NCBI RefSeq assembly: GCF_902459465.1
Contig: NC_047082.1
Span: 1,178,001 to 1,242,000 of the forward strand
Origin: Asterias rubens
Lineage: Eukaryota; Echinodermata; Asteroidea; Forcipulatida; Asteriidae
Direction: 5' to 3'
Length of the DNA stretch: 64,000 bases
Part shown: piece by piece, positions 57,901-64,000 of the stretch
Position numbering within the stretch: position 1 is the first letter of the stretch
Layout of the letters: each line of letters starts with the position of its first letter
Made by a program: the position numbers and the translations under genes
Notes under the pieces: generated by a model
Seen by the model: the letters and a program-made list of their open reading frames with translations, nothing else
Database searches by the model: none
Told to the model about the DNA's origin: nothing

Positions 57901-60900
57901 GTTGGCTAGTAGTTGGTTGGTTAGTGGTGGTTGGTTGACTAGTGGTGGTTGGTTGAGTAGTGGTAGGTTGACTTGTGGTTGGTTGACTTGTGGTTGGTTG
58001 ACTTGTGGTGGTTGGTTGACTTGTGGTAGGTTGACTAGTGGTTGGTTGGCTAGTAGTTGGTTGGTTAGTGGTGGTTGGTTGACTTGTGGTGGTTGGTTGT
58101 CCAGTTGAAGTTGAAGCAACCGGAGTTGATGTTGAGTTTGTAGTTGTATTCACACATTTTCTCCGTACGCATTCACGCACTGGATGATGACAACCAACAT
58201 TTCCACAGCAGCCTGAGACAAGAAAACAATAATTATATATACATCATCGAGACCCTGCCACTTGGTAAATTCATACATTCATAATGGTTAAGTTTCTTGC
58301 TTAAAGACACAAGTGTCACGACTGAGACTCAAACCCACAATCTCCTGAACAGAAACAATCCACATCACCACAGCAATTGCTGTGGTGCCCTGTGCTTTTG
58401 CTGTGGTGCCCTCGGCAAAGTCCCAATAAAAATTGTCCTCAAAGAAAAAAACCTTTACCAGAGGGAAATTGCTGTACCCCTTCAAGAGCGACGTTCAAGA
58501 CCTGAACCTTGTGTTTCATCTTTCTACTTACTTTCTTCTTGGTTGTGAACGCTGCATCCATATAACTCGAGACCCAGACCTATCTTGTCAGCCGGTGGTG
58601 ACAGAATGTGCAGAGTGATGTAGTCCGTTATGATAGAATACGGAAATATATGTGTGACGACCTCGGTGGCGTCTGTGTTTAACTCAAAGACCTGGAAATA
58701 AAAGAGATACAAATTATCATCAAACTGTACAATTGCTGAACAATAATCTTCTCAGCAGAAATGAGCAGGATACCAGTCACAAATTTTACATGTGGGATGG
58801 TATTTTGGCTGGTAACCTTATTCTGGCGGGCATAATTTTGTTGTGCTAAAGCAGCTTTATAAAATTAGACCCTGGTGTATCTGATCAGCAGAGTGTGGGT
58901 TCAAGTCCTGGTCGTGACACTTGTGTCCTTAAGCAAGACACTTAAAGGCAGTGGACACTATTGGTAATTCTCAAAGACTAGCCTTCACAGTTGGTGTATC
59001 TCAACATATGCATAAAATAACAAACCTGTTGAAATTTGAGCTCAATCGGTCATCGAACTTGCGAGATAATAATGAAAGAAAAAAAATATTTCTACCTCCA
59101 TGATTGCACCGAACCATTTCATGGTGCTATGGAGTTCCACATACCTTGCAGGAAACAATACTGAACGCTTTGATATGCCCCTAGGGGTGTGATAAAGCGC
59201 TGAATAAGAACCGAGTAACTCATGGAAGAAGAAGACTTTATTTTCTAGTCCCTTGGGAAAGTTATTTACCTTTATCTGACCCCCCTCTTCTATGTTGTAG
59301 GAGTGATTAGTGGTGTTGTTACCGTACTCAACAGTAGCATCTTGTGCGAAGTCTTTGTCAAAATAATAAAGTATCTGCCCTTCCGTTGACATACCCATTA
59401 CTCTCATACTATGGTTAAAAGTCACCTGTGGAAAGAAATTGACATAAAAGAAAAGAGAGAATTCAAAATGAAGAATTCTTCAAGAAATATGGGTGTTTTT
59501 TTGTGCATCCCGCCTCCACACTCACAATAAAATAAGGTTTGATACAATTGTTTTTAACAAAAAGGGGTCAAAACTTTTCTTTCTGCTGATCAGAATCACC
59601 ACAGCTTGAATCCAGAGCTCTATAACCACTTCGCCACAACATGACTGGGACTCAAACCCATACTCTGCTGACCAGAAACACCAGAGCTTGAGCCCTGTAT
59701 TAACTGCTCGGCCATGACAACGAATCGAGTGGTTCTAGGAGTAGGCTATGACATGCCACATTTTCTATGACGACGGGAGAAACAACAAATTCTCCTACCT
59801 TTATCCAGGGTGCTGGGTCGTTATCTGCAGGAGACCAAGCGTCATCACCACCGAGGCGAACTCCTGTTTGATCCCCTGTGGACGGTCTCTCTGAGGAGGA
59901 ACTTATCTGGAAATCTTTGATTGCCTTGGACTCTAGGCCAAGTGGTACCCAGCATTCTACGTAATAAACAGGAAGAAAAAAAACATTAAAAAAAGGATTT
60001 GATTAGTCAGTATATATGCAGACCTGGCCCGGCTGGAGCTCATGGGACAGAGGAGTCAGGAGTTCAACCTTGGCTTGATTTACTTTACCAGTGTTTACTT
60101 TACTTTATTGTTGTGATTACACAATTCAATTCAGTTCAATTCACTTTATTTCCAAATCCAAACAAATAAACAAAACAATTAGCAGTGAATAAAGAACTAT
60201 GTTTTACAAGCAAATGGAATAATGATGACACATGAAGTAATACTATACTACATTTACAAGCAAAGGCAAAACATAAATTACGGAAAACAAAGCAAAAAAC
60301 AAACATACAGAGCACAAGGTGATGGAGTTGGAGGGGGCCCATAAAAAGCAAAGCTTGTCGAGTATGGACCCCCTAACGAAAGCAATAAAGCATAACAATC
60401 AGTTTACAAAAGGAAACAAACACAATACAGTACGGACACAAAGAGCCACAGGCCTAAGATTTATCTCTTTTTGAGTGAACTGCAAATCATTCTTATAAAT
60501 TATAAAGCAAAGAAAGTGTGATCATCTAGTTATTGTTATGTCAAAATACAAATAAAAAAAACAACAAGATTTATTTTACTTTTAGGAATGTTATTATTAA
60601 ATGAACCTCCTGCCCTGGGTTACCATGGTTACTGGGTACTCAGCTTCAGTATTTTGTATATAAATAATTAGAATTACAATACAACTTTACAAGAGAACTT
60701 GGCAAAAGCTTCCCTATTGCATTTAAACACCATGTTTTTGTTGGAAATAAAACTTAAATAAATACTCTCATCATCAAGTCGCGCCATACGGAAACTTTTC
60801 CCTACACAGCGCTGAGTAGCCTGTAGTACTAGGTAGCAACCTGGCATCCCACTACATCATACATGCACTGGCTGTGGTTGGATTCGAACTCACACAAAAC

Positions 60901-63679
60901 CTTGTTCGTTGACGTTGTTATATTTTTAATATGCACACGACGTAATTACGCACCACCACAACACAAAACCAAAGTTACAGAACTTACCTGCACCCCTCCC
61001 CGTGATATACAACCACCTGCTCCGTTACAAATGCCATTTTGATGATACTCGCTCAGATCACAAAATAAAGTGGAAAGTCAAGACTCGCTCTGATCTGCCA
61101 GCGATTTTTAACGAAGTTTACAAGCCTTTAATTCTGTGTTGATTTTTTGATCGAAAACTTTAGTGGTCCGACCGTAAATATTGAAGGAGGCCCTCTAGTG
61201 GCAAGGGTCCGACTAATAATACGTCCATAGACTGGCTCTCCGTCCTTATCTGAAAACTTTCGCCCACCGCGGCGGCCAACCGTTAATGTTGAAGGAGGCC
61301 CTCTAGTGACCAGGGTATGACTTTAAGTGTCCATAGACTTGCCCCCTGTCCTTATCCGAAAACTTTCATCCGCTGAGTGACCGTTAATATTGAAAGAGGC
61401 CCTCTAGTGCTAGGGTTCGAATAACGGGTTGATAGACTGGCAATCCGTCCCTATCCGCAAGGTACGTCGGATTTATCTGCAAATCTCATGAAGGACATGT
61501 GAAATCAAATGTGATGTGGGCTCAAAAGCAAAATGTCGGACGTAACTCTTTGTCCTCGAAGTGTGTAGTCCAATGTTCAGATTATCTCTACAGGACGTAG
61601 CCGCCAAATTAAACCGATTATACTATTTCAAACTTTACCAACAGCGGTTTCTTTGCAAGGCCTTCGTGGAGCGACTGGAATGAGAGACCATGCGCGAGTT
61701 CACGTGAGTGGTCTCCTATTCCAGTCGCTTGTAATCTCTCAACTCTCCAAGCCAAGGACTTGACAAAAGGCTAGCGCTGGGGTCGAGCGAACACCATTTT
61801 TGATGACGCTCTGGACGCTCCTGCCTGAATGCAGTGACCTCAATTCCGAGATGCCCTTTTAACCAGAATGCCTTACTCGCGAAAAACCATTGATAATCTA
61901 TGAAATGCGCTTACGCAGTTACACAAATAAAATATCCCAGATAATAATGTCTCACCTTGGCACGAGGTTGATGGTGTCGGTGACAGAATGGTGGATATAT
62001 CTTCCACGCATGCGCACTGACCGTGATCATAAGACGCATCACGATTACAGTCACTGTTCATGAAGCATTCTGGGAAAATTTGAAACCTAGATGATTCTTC
62101 ACATAATAAAATATAGTCATGGGTAGATAGTTTGATATGTATCGAAATAAAATTTGTTTTCTACCTTCTCCTACTTCCCATACAGTTTTCTACCGGTGTC
62201 GCATGCAAATATGTCTTCTAAGCAATATTATCCGGAGGACATTATTGCATGATAAATTCACTTCGTTTTAAATGACGGATATGTTGCCGATAAACTCAAT
62301 TCGTGTAGCCGTAGTTTCGAAAACGGCCATTGTCTTTAAAGGCAGTGGACACTATTGGTAATTACTCAAAATTATTGTTAGCATTAAAACTTTTTTTTAA
62401 AATAATTTTTCCACGAACTTCATTTCGAGACCTCAGAATTGGATGTTGGGGTCCCGAAATCAAGCATCTGAAAGCCCACAACTTCGTGTGATAAGGGTGT
62501 TTTTTATTCCATCATTATCTCGCAACTTCGACGACGATTGAGCTCAATTAATTTTGTTATTTATGTATTATGTTGAGATACACCAAGTGGGAGGACTGGG
62601 CTTTGACAATTACCGAAGGTGTCCAGTATAGAGCCTACCTGTATTCGTTGGTGCTCTGCATCCAAACAGCTCGAGACGTAGCCCGACTGATCCACCAGTC
62701 CGGATATACAAGCGCATTTCTTTTGCAAGAAGTGATCTGTCGAAGTCGAAATCCTGTACACTATTGTTGGTGTAGTAGTTAGCTTGGAAAATCTATAGAC
62801 GGACAAAAAATAAGTTCATTATTTTTTAGCTCATTTATCAATGGTTCATTATTTAATATTTGAAAAAAAATATTTTCCAGATTATTCTGTCTGACCCAGA
62901 ATGTGTTCTCATTTTGAGTCTAGTGTCTTCTCATATTTTTTAGTCTGGTCTTGCTAATAAAATCCCGGTCAAGAAAAATTTCCTAGCTACAAGTTATGCG
63001 GTCTTGTGGACGCCCCCCACCCCCCCCCCCCCCCCAATAATTTCGAGCTGTAGTCATACCAACCAAAAGGACTTGTATCGTCCTGTTGACGTTTCGATCA
63101 TGATAGCAGAGTCTATTTCGAGGATTCTATGCTATTGGGTTGAAACGTCAGAGCCTTCAAGAAAGACCTGCTAGGGTCGAAACGTCAACAGGCTGATTTT
63201 AGGGAGGTTTCGCCGGCAAAAGGCTACGGTTAGTGTGACGGATACGTCATCACTATGACGTCATACGCTACTCACTATCCGCTTTGCGTGCAGACGACGC
63301 TGATTTCCTGCTAGCTAAGCTACGCGTGAGTGGGTTACGGATAGCTATCATCTCTTTTGCATGAAGTCAAAATTAGTCATTACCATTTGGTGCTTAATCC
63401 AATGCCCATTCTCGTCCGGCCTTAAGAGTAGATTAAACTCCATGATGGTGTTGTTCATCGAGAGAGACGATGGAGCCTGTGTCGTTAGTCTAGCCAACCA
63501 CACAGGTTCCGAGAATGAGACTTCGATCCACGGGAACTTATCCCACGGTTTCGGGATCCATCCGGGTGGTTCATTGCCAAGACGGGCTGCAGTCGCTGGG
63601 TAGCCATACACTGCAGACGACGCAGTGATCATGGCGTCAAAGATCAACTCGGAATAAAAACCATTCTCGGAACACATCG
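45922..63679 (-). CDS. Adhesion GPCR with two F5/8C domains, mucin stalk, GAIN-GPS and 7TM (5' end outside window)
   Basis: Twenty-four minus-strand exons join in phase (1204 aa, partial N-terminus): 63384-63679, 62639-62792, 61956-62069, 59799-59956, 59096-59425, 58532-58691, 57653-58212, 57209-57427, 56743-56811, 56468-56582, 55310-55432, 54823-55016, 54500-54570, 53016-53154, 52268-52377, 51155-51260, 50472-50625, 49266-49332, 48966-49032, 48096-48181, 47361-47481, 46965-47010, 46493-46542, 45922-46029. Residues 1-145 are a discoidin (F5/8C) domain ending LRLELFGC. A short Cys-rich linker follows. Residues 188-398 are a second F5/8C domain, ending LGLELYGC, with a long insertion. Next come a Cys cluster and a Thr/Pro/Ser/Gln stalk (~425-550), then GAIN. 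GPS (~845-890) reads CVFWDY...CYCNHTTNFAVLM. The class B2 7TM (~905-1155) shows LHYLFLATFCWILVEGIHLY, GDHCWL and ALQGFFMFIFYC. The tail ends KVSPSSQNSDSAY. It is a surface adhesion/signalling receptor; ligand unknown. Donors of exons 46965 (GTTTGA) and 54500 are weaker than average. Confidence 0.9.
46829..46900 (+). tRNA. tRNA-like sequence with Pol III terminator (probable tRNA pseudogene or SINE head)
   Basis: The acceptor stem GTCCTCA/TGAGGAC pairs at all seven positions. The D stem GTTC/GAGC and T stem TTGGG/CCCAA also pair, with loop TTCAAAT (B-box). TTTTT follows at 46906-46910. The anticodon arm is poor: TCTGC against GTCGG has a mismatch and two G-U pairs, and position 33 is C rather than U, giving a nominal GGA. 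Anticodon GGA would be serine, which needs a long variable arm that is absent. It is probably not a functional tRNA. It lies in an intron of the adhesion GPCR, on the opposite strand. Confidence 0.4.
47486..47812 (+). repeat. Dispersed ~330-bp repeat, copy 2
   Basis: Closely similar to 43455-43790 over its full length. It abuts the acceptor side of the adhesion GPCR exon 47361-47481, so the intron's polypyrimidine region is made from the edge of this repeat. Confidence 0.8.
48296..48885. mobile_element. Two hairpin-MITE copies flanking a reversed SINE head
   Basis: About 48296-48470 is a diverged copy with TTAGCAA/TTGCTAAGC words. About 48657-48885 begins GGGCCCAATTTCATAAAGCTGC and ends in the inverted complement near AGCAACTCTATGAAGTTGG. 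Between them lies a reversed SINE head with B-box complement GATTCGAACCCACAC (about 48613). All lie in the intron between 48181 and 48966. Confidence 0.7.
49395..50075 (+). mobile_element. SINE interrupted by a TTAA-MITE
   Basis: SINE bases CGAATCCCAGTCATGACACT and TGTCC end at 49454. The SINE resumes after 49842 with CTGCTTCTCTTCACCCAGGG, the order seen in the uninterrupted copy at 16864. The interrupting element is the MITE at 49455-49842, with TTAA at both junctions. The tail is TTATTATATTATTATT. Confidence 0.85.
49455..49842. mobile_element. TTAA-MITE, full-length copy nested in a SINE
   Basis: Terminal repeats GGCAGTGGACACTATTGG and CCAATAGTGTGTC are bounded by TTAA on each side. The central palindrome and internal blocks match those of other copies. 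The host SINE gives an independent view of the empty site. Confidence 0.9.
50145..50445. mobile_element. Possible antisense retroelement 3' end
   Basis: Begins TTATTATCATTATTGG followed by a long A-rich stretch with TTTATTAAAAACACAC. The look is similar to other retroelement tails inserted antisense to this gene near 52400, 53855 and 60122. No ORF. The class is uncertain. Confidence 0.4.
52395..52660. repeat. TTCAA-type tail followed by ACAG/AAAC-rich simple repeat
   Basis: CATCAATTCAATTTAATTC with CTTTTATTTCCA (52400-52440) resembles the ends of the elements at 53855 and 60122. About 52570-52640 is rich in ACAGACAGACAGGC-like words. Both lie in the intron between the GPS and TM1 exons. Confidence 0.5.
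53528..53833 (-). mobile_element. Second tRNA-like SINE family with 48-bp direct repeats at both ends
   Basis: The 48-bp segment starting AGATGTTAAATTTGCATCGG is present identically at 53528-53575 and 53786-53833. Between them are the reversed B-box complement GGGATTCGAACCCACAACCC and a reversed tRNA-like arm (TCTAGAGCAG, ACTAGACTACCGAGG). It could be a tandem dimer truncated in its second unit. Confidence 0.7.
53855..54255 (-). mobile_element. Retroelement 3' region with (CTGAA)n tail
   Basis: Read on the minus strand, a head-proximal (TTCAG)n tract (five perfect units at 54227-54252) joins TTTTATTTCCACTCAATC. About 350 bp of unique sequence then follows, with a GGCTGCCTGAGTCAG block. The pentamer tract plus TTTATTTCC is shared with 60122-60151 and 52400-52437. 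The next ~170 bp (54250-54420) is Cys-rich when translated but has no splice support. Confidence 0.55.
55946..56214. mobile_element. 269-bp MITE made of inverted CCAGTTGAACC repeats
   Basis: CCAGGTCAAAATTCCAGTTG and AACCTAGTTAACTGG at the left mirror CCAGTTTAACTAGGTT and CAACTGGAATTTCGACCTGG at the right. The interior is built from further AACTGGTTTAAC words and a duplicated CCATTTTCCATATTAA block. It is inserted in a GTGCCCCTTCAAAAAGT-type repeat that spans about 55530-56400. Confidence 0.85.
56917..57200. mobile_element. MITE adjoining an adhesion GPCR splice donor
   Basis: Ends are AAAGGGATGGTATACTTTTGG and an imperfect complement in ATACAAAAAGTACCCAAACC. The centre shares CTCATTTCTCAAAAACTACA with 34540-34860. 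Its right edge is about 8 bases from the donor at 57208/57207. Confidence 0.7.
57826..58110 (-). repeat. Coding minisatellite of the mucin stalk
   Basis: Units of 12-18 bases encode QPTTS, QPTTTS, QPTTN and QPTTTQ. A larger ~144-bp block is duplicated: GACTAGTGGTTGGTTGGCTA occurs near 57890 and again near 58034 with matching flanks. The reading frame is kept through the tract, giving a dense O-glycosylation substrate. Confidence 0.85.
58866..59090 (+). mobile_element. SINE head joined to a truncated TTAA-MITE
   Basis: SINE bases CAGAGTGTGGGTTCAAGTCC to AAGCAAGACAC end in TTAA. The MITE terminal repeat GGCAGTGGACACTATTGG starts at 58947. The MITE runs to its internal GCGAGATAATAATGAAAG block and stops next to the splice donor of exon 59096-59425. 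The remaining MITE and SINE sequence is missing. Confidence 0.85.
60120..60372 (-). mobile_element. Retroelement 3' region, antisense insertion
   Basis: Minus-strand tail of TTGAA/CTGAA pentamers (60122-60142) next to CACTTTATTTCC, then about 220 bp ending in CAAGCTTTGCTTTTTATGGG read in reverse. It has no ORF. The junction resembles 54227-54260. Confidence 0.55.
61153..61460. repeat. Three-unit ~100-bp minisatellite with CTCF-like core
   Basis: Units begin GAAAACTTT at about 61153, 61252 and 61358. Each holds an ACCGTTAATATTGAAGGAGG-like block, then GCCCTCTAGTG, ATAGACTKGC and CCGTCCTTATCCG. The minus strand of the first core is GCCACTAGAGGGCC (61189-61202), one mismatch from the CTCF consensus. 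It is in the intron between exons 61956 and 59956. Confidence 0.8.
62337..62625. mobile_element. TTAA-MITE, internally deleted copy
   Basis: Starts TTTAAAGGCAGTGGACACTA and contains TTTCGAGACCTCAGAA / GGTCCCGAAATCAAGC and a degraded right end (GACAATTACCGAAGGTG). It is shorter than the ~390-bp form because blocks on both sides of the palindrome are missing. It lies just downstream (in transcript sense) of exon 62639-62792. Confidence 0.8.
63082..63192. repeat. Inverted repeat around CTGTTGACGTTTCGA
   Basis: CCTGTTGACGTTTCGAT (63082-63098) is the complement of TCGAAACGTCAACAGG (63177-63192), with a second GTTGAAACGTCAGAG in between. A long C-run (63011-63036) lies just upstream. Non-coding; likely part of a dispersed element. 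Confidence 0.6.
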
Positions 63680-64000
63680 CTGAAAATTAAGTTTCATTGA
63701 TCAATGGTTAAGTTTTCATGAATTGAACAATTTCACGCAATTCGACTCATTCGGGAGTCACCTTTAATCAACTTGAGTCAATTTAAATCAACTTGAGTCA
63801 AGTTACAATTCAATTCAATACAGTCAATGGTATCGTACTCACTCATTTTCATTCTGGGTTTTTTCCCGAGACTTACAAAAAAACTAGTCTATTCACACCA
63901 AACGAACAAAACAGATGCAACAACAACACGGTAAAAGAAGTTATAGCATTGCCAGCAATAATTTACGCGCTACTACAAGTTAACTGCTTGATGTCGGCTC
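63680..64000. other. Intron or 5' flank of the adhesion GPCR
   Basis: Contains AT-rich sequence with several CAACTTGAGTCAA-like words (63760-63815). No exon with adhesion-domain or signal-peptide character is recognised. The first exon shown (63384-63679) starts in phase 1, so at least one coding exon lies further upstream. Confidence 0.5.

Noticed and set aside
57824-58108. Plus-strand ORF of Trp/Gly/Leu repeats
   Set aside because: Antisense shadow of the Thr/Pro mucin tract of the adhesion GPCR, whose exon fits in phase with its neighbours.
62561-62806. Alternative minus-strand frame through exon 62639-62792
   Set aside because: The correct frame, set by the acceptor TCTATAG and phase 0 from the preceding exon, gives a typical F5/8C C-terminal half ending LRLELFGC.

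Overview
The window is eukaryotic, metazoan DNA: low gene density, GT-AG introns, long intergenic stretches and many short transposons. The gene families (Golgi PAP phosphatase, an invertebrate phytanoyl-CoA dioxygenase relative, an intronless rhodopsin-like GPCR, an adhesion GPCR with discoidin domains) and the style of the repeats suggest an echinoderm, possibly a sea star. That assignment is an inference; nothing here names the species.

Layout. 456-700 holds one exon of an SDR16C (RDH10-like) dehydrogenase. A 100-base assembly gap lies at 1291-1390. From 1391 to about 10950 there is a tandem array of a ~469-bp satellite (about 20.4 near-identical units), which decays into diverged units up to ~12105. 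BPNT2 (gPAPP) starts at 12197 and has five exons ending at 19326; its first intron is packed with foldback elements and MITEs. 19330-26600 is transposon-rich and I see no gene there. An unrecognised coiled-coil, Lys/Ser-rich protein of 542 aa is encoded at 26610-28238. 28240-36300 is gene-poor but has a TATA-box promoter candidate near 32911, which may serve the intronless class A GPCR at 36326-37378. A phytanoyl-CoA dioxygenase family gene of eight exons runs from 38555 to 42495. On the minus strand, an adhesion GPCR occupies 45922 to 63679 and continues past the right edge. I could join 24 exons with consistent splice phases, giving 1204 aa: two F5/8C domains, a Thr/Pro mucin stalk, GAIN, GPS, 7TM and a cytoplasmic tail with a stop codon.

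The genes do not form an evident shared pathway. BPNT2 acts in the Golgi sulfation cycle, the dioxygenase is a soluble Fe(II)/2-oxoglutarate enzyme, and the two receptors belong to different GPCR classes. The strongest non-genic signals are the satellite with local dimeric order, the nested TTAA-flanked MITE and SINE insertions, a recurrent hairpin-SINE composite, and transposon ends carrying CTCF-consensus-like motifs.

All exon structures come from reading splice sites and phases by eye; no RNA evidence was available. Coordinates of transposon edges are approximate.
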